The notes beneath the pieces are model-generated. The model searched no databases and was not told where the DNA came from. It worked only from the letters and a program-made list of their open reading frames with translations. Source: CG2-30-44-17 sp964344725 (GTDB taxonomy: Bacteria > Patescibacteriota > Gracilibacteria > UBA1369 > UBA12470). Taken from it: 64,000 bases of DNA. The stretch lies in the NCBI GenBank assembly GCA_964344725.1, contig CAYFOI010000001.1, positions 1 through 64,000 on the forward strand, in the 5' to 3' direction. The first letter of the stretch is position 1. Each line of letters begins with the position of its first letter. This document shows positions 16,009 to 23,809 of this stretch, piece after piece. A program made the translations under genes and the position numbers.

Positions 16009-16749
16009 ATGTTGAACGTACAAACAAGTCCAGGATCTTTTAACCACGGAGCATTGGCATGTTTAAGGCAGGCAGAAGAGGGCTCAGAGCCAACAACAGA
16101 AATAATGGAGGCCATAGAAGCAGACGACCAAATTAGATTTACAGGAACTCAAGCAAATACATTTGAACAAGCTGTGGCTACAGAAGGGACAGCGTTCGTA
16201 GCAATCGAAAACGATATCGTAGAAGGAAGGCTTATCCCAACAACAGCAGAAGCGTTGCAAGATTTTGAAGTAGTAGAGATACGACAAGGAGTTTTAATGA
16301 AAATAGACATGTGTTTGCACAGAAGAGAGGGAGACGATGCACAGCTGCATACTGTCGCATCGCATCCAGCAGCTTTAAAACAGATCAAAGGTTGGAAAGG
16401 AGATAGGCCAATAAAAGATGAAGTCGAATCAAAAGGAACATCGGTAGCTGCGCAACTCTTATCAGAAGAACACTATGAGCCTGGAGTAGGAGCAGTAGGA
16501 CCGAAATGGATGCAGGATAGATACCAGGGCATCCATATGGTTGAAGAAGCGATACAAGATGAAAAAGATAACAAAACACTTTTCGCAGAATTAGTTGTGA
16601 GAAGACGTCAAGAAGCGGTAAGTATAGAAGAAGCGAGAGCACATTTAGCACAAATAAGAGACATCCTAGTAGGGAGAATTCGAAGGACAGAAGAAAGATT
16701 TTCACATATCGCGAATGTTCCGGAAACAGGCCTCCAAATAACCGCGTAA
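16009..16749 (+). CDS. Prephenate dehydratase-like protein
   Basis: A 246-residue protein whose first ~205 residues follow the prephenate dehydratase pattern: SPGSFNHGAL (usual GP.GTFS..A), FVAIENDIVEGRLIPTTAEAL (usual VPIENS.EG.V..T.D.L), TVASHPAALKQIKGW (usual SHPQAL.QC..WL), SKGTSVAAQLL and EEAIQDEKDNKTLFAEL (usual IQD...N.TRF, holding the catalytic Thr). The helical tail (LAQIRDILVGRIRRTEERFSHIA) faintly resembles helix 1 of an AroQ chorismate mutase, but is too short to be a domain. There is no ACT domain. The enzyme class makes phenylpyruvate from prephenate; divergence is high, so activity is not assured. Confidence 0.6.
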   Translation: MLNVQTSPGSFNHGALACLRQAEEGSEPTTEIMEAIEADDQIRFTGTQANTFEQAVATEGTAFVAIENDIVEGRLIPTTAEALQDFEVVEIRQGVLMKIDMCLHRREGDDAQLHTVASHPAALKQIKGWKGDRPIKDEVESKGTSVAAQLLSEEHYEPGVGAVGPKWMQDRYQGIHMVEEAIQDEKDNKTLFAELVVRRRQEAVSIEEARAHLAQIRDILVGRIRRTEERFSHIANVPETGLQITA

Positions 16750-16757
16750 ATTTCACC

Positions 16758-16786
16758 TTGCACTAAGGAAATCACTTTGCTATCCT
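16758..16786 (+). promoter_or_regulatory. rpsF-ssb-rpsR promoter
   Basis: TTGCAC (16758-16763) and TATCCT (16781-16786) spaced by 17 bp, leaving a leader of about 60 nt before ATG 16855. The leader can form GCTCTTA/TAAGGGC and might be the S6:S18 autoregulatory site; this is unproven. Confidence 0.45.
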
Positions 16787-16854
16787 CAGCGGGCCTACAA
16801 AATACACTTTCTGCTCTTAGATTAGGCATTTAAGGGCTCTAACCATAGGAAGCT

Positions 16855-17628
16855 ATGACTACAGAAAACACAGAAGCTCGTAAGTACGAGCTCATGCTAG
16901 TATTAAAAGCTGATCAAGGAGACGAAGCTATCACTAAATACGTCGATGAGATCAAAAAGTTCATCACCGATCTTGGTGGTGATATCTTCTTTGAAGATGT
17001 ATGGGGTCGACGTGAGCTCGCATACAAAATCAAAAAAGAGGACACAGGTTATTATGTCGTCTTTAATTTCACTATCGATGGCGAAAAATTAAAAGAACTC
17101 AACGATCACTTGAGAATCGAACAAATGATTTTGAGAAGCCTTCTTTCAAAAACACCAGAAGGCTATGAACCAACACCAATTACAGAAGCAGATTTAGAAT
17201 GGAGCAAAAGAGCTCGCAAGGACGACGAAGAGGAAGAGGAAAAAGAAGAAAAAGAAGAAAAGAAACCTGCTAAGAAGACAAAAGAAGTGAAAAAAGAAGA
17301 GATAGAGGAAGAAGTAGAAGAAGCTCCTGAAGAAGAACCAGAGGAAGAAGAAATCCCTGAAGAAGAGGAGCCAGAAACAGAAGAAGCTCCAGAAGAGGAA
17401 GTAGAGGAGGCTGAAGAGAAGATTGAGGAAGAAGAGAAAACTCCTAAAGAGGAGGAAGAACCAGAAACAGAAGAAGAACAAGAAGAAGAGGAGACTGCTG
17501 AGGAAGAAGAACCGGAAGAAGCTCCGGAAGAAAAGCCTAAAAAAGAAGACGAAAAGAAAACGATGGACGACCTTGACGAGAAATTGAAAGCTATTATGAA
17601 TGACACAGATCTCGATATAAGTTTATAA
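16855..17628 (+). CDS. rpsF: Ribosomal protein bS6 with long acidic C-terminal extension
   Basis: Residues 1-105 are a normal bS6 (YELMLVLKADQGDEAITKYV, WGRRELAYKIKKEDTGYYVVF, LRIEQMILRSLL), which binds 16S rRNA with bS18 in the platform. Residues about 120-257 form an extreme Glu-rich tail with EEAPEEE/EPETEEAPEE-like units and scattered Lys, about as long as the ribosomal domain itself. Typical bS6 is 95-140 residues. The tail should be disordered and strongly negative. Gene order rpsF-ssb-rpsR is the ancestral one. Confidence 0.93.
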   Translation: MTTENTEARKYELMLVLKADQGDEAITKYVDEIKKFITDLGGDIFFEDVWGRRELAYKIKKEDTGYYVVFNFTIDGEKLKELNDHLRIEQMILRSLLSKTPEGYEPTPITEADLEWSKRARKDDEEEEEKEEKEEKKPAKKTKEVKKEEIEEEVEEAPEEEPEEEEIPEEEEPETEEAPEEEVEEAEEKIEEEEKTPKEEEEPETEEEQEEEETAEEEEPEEAPEEKPKKEDEKKTMDDLDEKLKAIMNDTDLDISL

Positions 17629-17653
17629 ATATAAATCCTAACAAACTTTACAA

Positions 17654-18103
17654 ATGAGAACAGTAAATAAAGTAATTCTAATCGGGAACTTGACCCGCGA
17701 TCCTGAGTTGAAAGAAACTCAAAATGGTCAAAAGGTTGTAACTTTTGGTGTAGCTACAAACCGGGAATGGACAACAAGCACAGGTGACAGACAAGAATCT
17801 GCAGAGTTCACAGAATGTGTAGCTTGGTCCAAGCTTGCAGAAATCTGTGACAACTTGCTCTCAAAAGGGAAACTTGTTTACCTAGAGGGATATCTCAAAA
17901 CTAGATCTTGGGATCAAGAAGATGGTACCAAGAGACACAGAACAGAGGTTGTTGTTGAAGACATGGTAATCTTAGAAAAAAGACAAGGTCCAGGCGGCGG
18001 AGGAACTACAGGTGATGACGATGATGACGACAATGACGATGCAGCAGCGCCAGTTCAAGAAGAAGAAATGCCATCAGATGAAGATCTAACTTTCGAGGGA
18101 TAA
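17654..18103 (+). CDS. ssb: Single-stranded DNA-binding protein
   Basis: A 149-residue SSB with an N-terminal OB fold (about 1-110: VNKVILIGNLTRDPELK, FGVATNREW, ECVAWSKLAEICDNLLSKGKLVYLEG). A Gly/Asp-rich linker (GPGGGGTTGDDDDDDND) and an acidic tip (SDEDLTFEG) follow. In most bacteria the tip ends in DDDIPF and binds partner proteins; here Phe is third from last, followed by Glu-Gly. It sits between rpsF and rpsR as in most bacteria. Confidence 0.95.
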   Translation: MRTVNKVILIGNLTRDPELKETQNGQKVVTFGVATNREWTTSTGDRQESAEFTECVAWSKLAEICDNLLSKGKLVYLEGYLKTRSWDQEDGTKRHRTEVVVEDMVILEKRQGPGGGGTTGDDDDDDNDDAAAPVQEEEMPSDEDLTFEG

Positions 18104-18107
18104 CACC

Positions 18108-18142
18108 TCGACCCTAGTCACTAGTTATTAACTCCTAGTTGA
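18108..18142 (+). repeat. CTAGGAACT-type intergenic repeat, copy 2
   Basis: CCTAGTCACTAGTTATTAACTCCTAGTTGAA between ssb and rpsR. It matches the end of copy 1 (CTCCTAGTT..CCTAGTTGAA) and the words at 41926-41953. Confidence 0.55.
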
Positions 18143-18145
18143 AAT

Positions 18146-18343
18146 ATGAAAAAATGTCGATTCTGTAAAGAAGGTATAAAGCACATCGATTACAAAAGAA
18201 TTGCGCTTTTGAGACCACACATTACGAGCTTTAATCGGATACAAGCGCGTAAGTACAGCAAGCTATGTTTGAATCACCAAAAACAAATGGCGAATGCGGT
18301 CAAAAACGCAAGAATTGTAGGCCTCTTGCCGTTTGTACCATAA
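18146..18343 (+). CDS. rpsR: Ribosomal protein bS18
   Basis: A 65-residue protein with the Cys-bearing start KKCRFCKEGIKHIDYK, then LLRPHITSFNRIQARKYSKLCLNHQKQMANAVKNARIVGLLPF, the conserved bS18 core (final ..AIKRAR...LLP). CxxC plus a later Cys suggests the zinc-ribbon-like form. It partners bS6 on the small subunit. The start is ATG after a repeat element. Confidence 0.9.
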   Translation: MKKCRFCKEGIKHIDYKRIALLRPHITSFNRIQARKYSKLCLNHQKQMANAVKNARIVGLLPFVP

Positions 18344-18362
18344 AAGACTTGTGCTAAAAAGC

Positions 18363-18515
18363 TTGACTTTCATGTTAATTAAGGCATAAAATTAAGTCCT
18401 GTAAACATATCACATGTTTCAAGCAGCTAGCATAGCGAAAGAAGCTTGTGAGTGCGGAAAAGCGCTATAATTAGCCATCCCTGAAAACACCTTTGGAATT
18501 AAAAGGTGTTTTTTT
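18363..18515 (+). ncRNA. Candidate small RNA or leader-peptide transcript
   Basis: A promoter (TTGACT 18363-18368, TAAAAT 18387-18392, 18-bp spacer) and an intrinsic terminator (18484-18515) enclose about 115 nt with no normal gene. The transcript would contain hairpin AAACAT-ATCAC-ATGTTT (18403-18419) and CAAGC/GCTTG pairing. It also holds an 18-codon frame (ATG 18414, TAA 18468) rich in Ala with two Cys. A terminator placed ahead of the next gene could mean attenuation, but that gene has its own promoter, so an independent small RNA or peptide is equally likely. No SRP, 6S or tmRNA signature was found. Confidence 0.4.
18484..18515 (+). terminator. Intrinsic terminator
   Basis: AAAACACCTTT (18484-18494) pairs with AAAGGTGTTTT (18502-18512), with a T-run to 18515. 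Confidence 0.85.
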
Positions 18516-18539
18516 AGTACATCATCGGTGCCTCAGGGA

Positions 18540-18568
18540 TTGTTTCTCGAAGGAAATTGTGTTAAAAT
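18540..18568 (+). promoter_or_regulatory. Promoter of the 18.6-27 kb gene cluster
   Basis: TTGTTT (18540-18545) and TAAAAT (18563-18568) spaced by 17 bp, 24 bp before ATG 18592. It follows directly after the terminator and so begins a new operon. Confidence 0.55.
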
Positions 18569-18591
18569 AATAAGATTTAAATCACACAAAA

Positions 18592-19080
18592 ATGCCTGAA
18601 AGAAAACATGCGCATGATACAACGCTTCTCAAGTGGACAGCACCTGAGTATGTTAAATACAAAAAAGGTCCCATTTGGGCAACAATAGCGGGTTCGCTAA
18701 CAGCTGCAATGGTAGCTTACGCAGTCCTTAGTGGCTCCTGGACAATGGCCGCTGCATTCTTAACCCTAGCGCTGGTTTATTATATCCAGCATAGGCAAGA
18801 GCCTAGAGAGGTAATCATTGAGATAACCGAACTAGGCGTGAAAGTAGCAGGTCAACTTTATCCGTGGGGACACCTGAGGGCTTTTTGGATTATTTATGAT
18901 CCGCCTTTGGTGAAAACATTGCATATAAGGTTCACAAAAAGGCATAAGCAAGACTTAATCATCCAACTTGATGACCAAAGTCCAGTTCCTGTACGCAAAC
19001 TTCTTCTAGCGCAACTCCCAGAATGGGAAGGGAAAGAAGAATCACCTTTAGATGCTTTAATTAGGGCTTTTAAACTTTAA
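18592..19080 (+). CDS. Two-helix membrane protein, hypothetical (cluster gene 1)
   Basis: A 162-residue protein with a soluble start (..LLKWTAPEYVKYKKGP), a close pair of helices (about 28-62: IWATIAGSLTAAMVAYAVL and TMAAAFLTLALVYYIQ) and a C-terminal beta-rich domain (REVIIEITELGVKVAGQLYPWGHLRAFWII..) that looks like a PH-type or DUF5673-type membrane-associated domain. Similar proteins occur in many Patescibacteria without a known role. It is the first gene of a five-gene co-directional run, and the next gene starts 4 bp after its stop. Confidence 0.65.
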   Translation: MPERKHAHDTTLLKWTAPEYVKYKKGPIWATIAGSLTAAMVAYAVLSGSWTMAAAFLTLALVYYIQHRQEPREVIIEITELGVKVAGQLYPWGHLRAFWIIYDPPLVKTLHIRFTKRHKQDLIIQLDDQSPVPVRKLLLAQLPEWEGKEESPLDALIRAFKL

Positions 19081-19084
19081 AAAA

Positions 19085-20605
19085 ATGGCAGAAGACAACC
19101 AAGGAGGAAAAATAGACAGAGTACTTAAGAAATCAGGCGAAGAGGCTGAAGATAAATTTGAAAAACGGAATAAAAAACTGATAGCAAGAAATATCAAGGC
19201 TATGCCCAAAGGCGATTTCTTGGCAGAAGCTGTCGAAGGAGAATTCAAGGACGATGTAGCAAGATTAATGGCGGCAAATCAGGTTGAACTTAACAAGAAA
19301 CATGAAGCGGAAGCGTCGGATGCTCTATCTCAATACGAAGCTGCCCGCAAACAGATAAGAGAAAAATACAAAGCTGAATTAGCAGAGCTTCATAACAGGT
19401 ATGTATCTGTTATGAAAGCTTATGGTAACAAACAGGGTGAAAAAAGAGTAATCGATACCAAGGAAGAGGTTTATGAATTTACAAAATTCGGATTCGCAAT
19501 ACTTGGAAACATGGATTTGCCAGAGCTGGTAAATTCAGTAAACAGGGAAATGATTTACGACCAAGCGAATGAGAAAGATAAAAAAATGTTCCCTATAATC
19601 GACAAATTATCGCAAGGTGACGGTTTGGAAACACAAGATTACATCGATATCGCCGAAAGGATGACAAACCTCAGCGAAATGGATTTGTCGAATTTAGCTA
19701 TTACTCCAGAGAATCTCGAAGATACAGCACGAGCTATTGCGAAAACTTCGGTGTTGTCGGCAGCGATGCTTTTAGATGAGAGTCAGAGATTCGAATTAGC
19801 AAAGACGTTGACAGAGCAACACGGAGAAAAAGGAGCGAAAATAGTACACGAACTGACTAAGCTGGGATATTTAACCAGTTTCCAAACGGAAGAAATTTTC
19901 GCAACACACTATACAACCAAAGGTGAAGCACGCAGAATGCACGAAGCAGCAGTAACGGATGGTACTTATGCAAGAGGACAAGAAGAGATGGCTAGATTAA
20001 GAGAGCGCGCTATTAAAGATTTAAGCAAATGGTTCCACAGAAATTTCGCAAATCATTACCTGTCTTACAAAAACGTAATTAACTACGAAATAATCGCGAG
20101 AGCAGCTCTTGCTGTCGCAGTTTTAAACATCGTAGTAAACCTAAAAAACAAAGATCCTGAGGCAATTCTTGTGAACGTACCGATGTGGGCGGGACTTGCA
20201 ACAGGAGCTTATATCTATAACGACGTTACTCAAGGTGGACTTGAGAGAACTTTGACCAAGGAAACAGAAGCAGAGAAGAAAAGAAGGGAAAAAGCGGAGC
20301 TTAAAAGAAGATTCAAAGAGGATTACACAAGTCACCCTCAACTAGGAAGATGGTATTTAGACAACCTGGAAGCGATCGACAAAGGTTTCTTAAAAGCAAA
20401 TCCAGAGAAGGAAAACGGTCCTTACACAATCATGCCAGGAGCTATGGGGATAGATGGTCCTGGTCAGAAAGATGGACTTCCTCAAGACCACTGTATCGAC
20501 AGATACAGCTCATGGCATAGGATTCTGTATTTCGATTTAAACAAAAAAAGTCCAAAAAAACAGAAGGAGTACATCGAATCAATGCTTAACGAACAAACAG
20601 ATTAA
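19085..20605 (+). CDS. Helical protein with membrane segment, unknown (cluster gene 2)
   Basis: A 506-residue, charged, mostly helical protein. A coiled-coil-like stretch (about 75-115: SQYEAARKQIREKYKAELAELHNRY) is followed by a long helical domain, then two hydrophobic segments (about 338-355, ALAVAVLNIVVNL, and 362-378, VNVPMWAGLATGAYIYND) and a cytoplasmic-looking C-terminal domain ending in SWHRILYFDLNKKSP. No signal peptide. No family recognised. It is 2 bp from the next gene, hence clearly co-expressed. Confidence 0.65.
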   Translation: MAEDNQGGKIDRVLKKSGEEAEDKFEKRNKKLIARNIKAMPKGDFLAEAVEGEFKDDVARLMAANQVELNKKHEAEASDALSQYEAARKQIREKYKAELAELHNRYVSVMKAYGNKQGEKRVIDTKEEVYEFTKFGFAILGNMDLPELVNSVNREMIYDQANEKDKKMFPIIDKLSQGDGLETQDYIDIAERMTNLSEMDLSNLAITPENLEDTARAIAKTSVLSAAMLLDESQRFELAKTLTEQHGEKGAKIVHELTKLGYLTSFQTEEIFATHYTTKGEARRMHEAAVTDGTYARGQEEMARLRERAIKDLSKWFHRNFANHYLSYKNVINYEIIARAALAVAVLNIVVNLKNKDPEAILVNVPMWAGLATGAYIYNDVTQGGLERTLTKETEAEKKRREKAELKRRFKEDYTSHPQLGRWYLDNLEAIDKGFLKANPEKENGPYTIMPGAMGIDGPGQKDGLPQDHCIDRYSSWHRILYFDLNKKSPKKQKEYIESMLNEQTD

Positions 20606-20607
20606 AA

Positions 20608-21564
20608 ATGACAAATTCAAACCCTACAAACAGAGGAATGATAGAAGAAAGACTGATGCCAGCAGCACGAAACTTGCTGGGTAATAAATCCAATCCAGAA
20701 GTACAACAACTGCTGGCTGCAGGTGCCAACGCAACACCAGACCAGAAGAAACGGATAGCAGAGAAATACCTCGCACCATTCTTTGAAGGAGATGCTGAGC
20801 ATGCTGACATACTTTTGGATGAAATACTCAAAGTAGCTGAAGATCAAGAGCAACTTGAGGCTGTAGAAAGAGCTCTGTCAGGTTCACCTGTAAATGACAG
20901 TATAGATTTTGACCCACAGCAATTCCTAGAGGCAGCAGCAAGACAGATGACAGGAGATTATGAAGGTATGGATAGACCAGATGCAGACCAGGATCTTGAA
21001 GGAGCAATTGCACCACCATTAGTTGTAGAAGAAGGAGGACAGATCCCGGTTCCTACAAAGCGAACCGCAGATATCCAAGAAAAAAAAGAAATAACAGAAG
21101 AAAACACCGAAGTAGCACCTCCGCCTCCAATGTTGCCGGACAAAATGATATTACGAGAATTAGACGATAAAGGCAGACCACAAGATCAAGGAGGAGAAGA
21201 CTACATGCAGGATCAACTCGACGATGCAAAAGCACCAGATCAACCTGCACCTAGCACTTCTGAAGAGAAGCCAGAACAAACCCCTCGCGAAGCCCAAGAA
21301 CAAGGGTTGCAAAATCACCAAAATCGCGAAAGGGAGCAGCAGTATAATGACCAAGTATCAAAAAACACCCAAGAAACAATAGCGGCACTTGGTGCAGGGG
21401 AACAAGCAGCCGCTGAAGCTCAAGCAGCAGCAGATGCACAAAACAATCAAGGTGGCGGACTTAAGCCGGGAAAAATAGCTGCAATAACAGTAGGAGGAGC
21501 TCTGCTTTTCGAAGGGGGACTTTTAGCAACAGATTTTTTCGTAAATACCATATTCACAACATGA
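20608..21564 (+). CDS. Tail-anchored acidic/Gln-rich protein, unknown (cluster gene 3)
   Basis: A 318-residue protein with a helical N-terminal domain (about 1-115), a long low-complexity region rich in Pro, Glu, Gln and Ala (about 130-285, e.g. GEQAAAEAQAAADAQNNQGG) and a single C-terminal membrane helix (AAITVGGALLFEGGLLATDFF). It therefore looks tail-anchored with a large disordered cytoplasmic part. The stop TGA overlaps the next ATG (ATGA, 21561-21564). Function unknown; the architecture suggests a scaffold for the membrane protein that follows. Confidence 0.65.
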   Translation: MTNSNPTNRGMIEERLMPAARNLLGNKSNPEVQQLLAAGANATPDQKKRIAEKYLAPFFEGDAEHADILLDEILKVAEDQEQLEAVERALSGSPVNDSIDFDPQQFLEAAARQMTGDYEGMDRPDADQDLEGAIAPPLVVEEGGQIPVPTKRTADIQEKKEITEENTEVAPPPPMLPDKMILRELDDKGRPQDQGGEDYMQDQLDDAKAPDQPAPSTSEEKPEQTPREAQEQGLQNHQNREREQQYNDQVSKNTQETIAALGAGEQAAAEAQAAADAQNNQGGGLKPGKIAAITVGGALLFEGGLLATDFFVNTIFTT

Positions 21565-23801
21565 TAAAAACAGGAACAAAATTCGGCAAATATGCCCAAA
21601 GCTTACTAAGCAGGGCAGCACCAATGATGATTATCAGCTTCGTGCTGGTAGGCATCTTATTCCCAGATACAGCCTTTGCGGCGAGTGATGAGATAGAAAA
21701 AGCTCTGATGAAGCTTCAAGAGACGATTAATATAGGTTTTGGACTTGTACACGCAGCGTTTTGGCCGATCTTGTTGATGATCGGGAGCTTGATGGATAAC
21801 GATCTTATTTTTGGGCCAGGAATTGGGGATAGGCTTAGAGAAATTTGGGTTGTTATGAGAAATATCGTAAATATATCTTTCGTATTTTTGCTTCTGGTTA
21901 TTGCGTTCTATAACGTTACAGGGCTGGGAGGTGAAGGGAATTTTGCGCTTAAAACGGTGTTGCCGAAGTTTGTGATAGCTCTAATAGCTGTAAATTTCTC
22001 ATTCTTGGCGTGTAAAGTCATCCTAGATGCAGCGAACGTTGTATCTATGGCTGTCTACGACATAACAGGTTCTATAGAGGATTACGATGCAGATACGATC
22101 AAAGATCAAATGGAGTACATGATATGTACGAACCCGACGGATATAACGGGGACAGGCAGCGATACTACCGTAGTTGAAGATGCAGGTGAGGTAGGAGCCG
22201 AAAGCGAGGGGTCTACAGATGCGACAGGAGGATGGGATTACGAAAACGCCAGCCCTATAACGAAAGCATTTTGCTGTTCCTCAAATAAGGACGAAAGTTA
22301 CGAATGTACAACTACAGAAAATGAAACAGTATCTATCCCAAAAGCTGAAAGCGAAGAGGACCGCGAAATATTCCCAGTATTTAATGACGCCGGAAAAAGC
22401 TTCTTTCAACAAGTGGATCAGAACAACATAGGTATTATCATGGCTATCAACCTTGGTAGTTTGAACCATTTGACGGAGATGACCAATAGCGAGACAGGTG
22501 CGAGCATCAAAGATCTTTCGATAAACACTCTTTTCTCGATTTTGATGTATATAGTGTTTGGTTTTGCATATGTAGCGCTATTTATAGTGCTCCTGGCGAG
22601 GCTTGTTGTGCTGTGGTTTGTAATAGCGATGTCGCCGCTTATAGCGCTGACTATGGTTGTGCCGCAGATTAATCAGTACGCCTCCGAGCTTAATTTAGCG
22701 GAAAAATTCGTTCAGCACCTGTTGGCGCCGATAATAATTGGACTCTCTATGTCGATTGGTTATTTGCTTACAGATAAAATCAAAAATACAGGTGCGGGCG
22801 GAATAGATATAGGTGGAGTAGGAAGTAGTAGCTTTAACGAACTTACTTCGGGCGGATCTTCAGGGACATTCCTAGCGCCAAATGTAAGTGATCTTCAGCA
22901 GCTCATGGTTGTTTGTATCGCGGTTGCGGTTGTGTGGATGGGTGTATTCGGAGCAGCGGACAAAACTATCGCAAGTTCAGTTACTAACCCGATCAAGGAA
23001 TTTGGTACGAAAGCCGCAAAATTCATCGCAAAACTTCCAACTTATGCACCTATCGTCCCAATCATGACTCGAGAAGGCGAAGAAGTAAAACCTTACAGCT
23101 TCTCCGAAATTACTCACGTCATGAAAGACATCACAAACATACCGGAACAATGGTCTCAAAAGAGAGCAAGAAGCCTTTCTGCAGAGCTGGGTATAACTTC
23201 AATTACCTCGGAAGCTTTCAACAAGCTTTCCACTGATTACAAAAACGCAGCAACAAAAGCTGACAAGAAAGCTGTTGTAACAAGCATGCTTGGTTCAATC
23301 CACAACGATTCTGATTACGATGCATTCCGCGAACTTTTATCCGAAGAACACGGTATCGAAGCTCCAAAGTCATGGCATAGGTTCGACGAATGGTATGCAA
23401 GCGAAGGACACAAAAAATTCAATACAGCCTTTAACACAGACGAATTTACAGGTACCGAATATACAGATAGAACAGGCGAGAAAAAGAAAGACGACGCTGG
23501 TGCAGACAGACAGCAACAAATACAGCAGTTCAACACATTCTACGAACAGAGCTCCGAAGGAAATACCAAAGAAGAAAGAGTCCAAGCGGCTGCAGCCAAG
23601 ATGGAATCGCAAGGCCAAGTTGCTCCTGGCACAGACACAGATGCATTAGTTGCACTGTTGTCCGAAGTCTCAAATGGAGATGGTACAGCTATAGATTCAA
23701 GCAAAACAAGCAGGTTGAAGTTTGATACAGAAGGACGATTAGTAGTAAGCGACGAAGGTAGCGACGATGGCACCCCTGATCCACCTCCTTCTAGCGATTA
23801 A
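21561..23801 (+). CDS. VirB6/TrbL-like polytopic membrane protein (cluster gene 4)
   Basis: A 746-residue protein with an N-terminal signal or first helix (PMMIISFVLVGILFPDTAFA), helices near 55-75, 95-115 and 130-160 (KFVIALIAVNFSFLACKVIL), a Cys-containing loop (about 185-300; CC..ECTTTE), further helices near 325-380 (IVFGFAYVALFIVLLARLVVLWFVIAMSPLIAL), 385-410 and 440-460 (VVCIAVAVVWMGVFGA), and a ~280-residue hydrophilic C-terminus. The pattern matches the channel-forming VirB6/TrbL family of type IV secretion systems in loose form. No VirB4, VirD4 or pilin partners are in the window, so transport is inferred only. Confidence 0.6.
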   Translation: MIKTGTKFGKYAQSLLSRAAPMMIISFVLVGILFPDTAFAASDEIEKALMKLQETINIGFGLVHAAFWPILLMIGSLMDNDLIFGPGIGDRLREIWVVMRNIVNISFVFLLLVIAFYNVTGLGGEGNFALKTVLPKFVIALIAVNFSFLACKVILDAANVVSMAVYDITGSIEDYDADTIKDQMEYMICTNPTDITGTGSDTTVVEDAGEVGAESEGSTDATGGWDYENASPITKAFCCSSNKDESYECTTTENETVSIPKAESEEDREIFPVFNDAGKSFFQQVDQNNIGIIMAINLGSLNHLTEMTNSETGASIKDLSINTLFSILMYIVFGFAYVALFIVLLARLVVLWFVIAMSPLIALTMVVPQINQYASELNLAEKFVQHLLAPIIIGLSMSIGYLLTDKIKNTGAGGIDIGGVGSSSFNELTSGGSSGTFLAPNVSDLQQLMVVCIAVAVVWMGVFGAADKTIASSVTNPIKEFGTKAAKFIAKLPTYAPIVPIMTREGEEVKPYSFSEITHVMKDITNIPEQWSQKRARSLSAELGITSITSEAFNKLSTDYKNAATKADKKAVVTSMLGSIHNDSDYDAFRELLSEEHGIEAPKSWHRFDEWYASEGHKKFNTAFNTDEFTGTEYTDRTGEKKKDDAGADRQQQIQQFNTFYEQSSEGNTKEERVQAAAAKMESQGQVAPGTDTDALVALLSEVSNGDGTAIDSSKTSRLKFDTEGRLVVSDEGSDDGTPDPPPSSD

Positions 23802-23809
23802 TAATTTTA

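Noticed and set aside
17163..17606. Ser-rich minus-strand frame of 147 codons
   Set aside because: It is the complement of the Glu-rich tail of rpsF; GAA/GAG repeats leave the opposite strand open as Ser/Phe codons.
18390..18515. SRP (4.5S), 6S RNA or tmRNA
   Set aside because: No GGAAG/AGCAGCC SRP loop, no tRNA-like ends and no open-bubble 6S shape.
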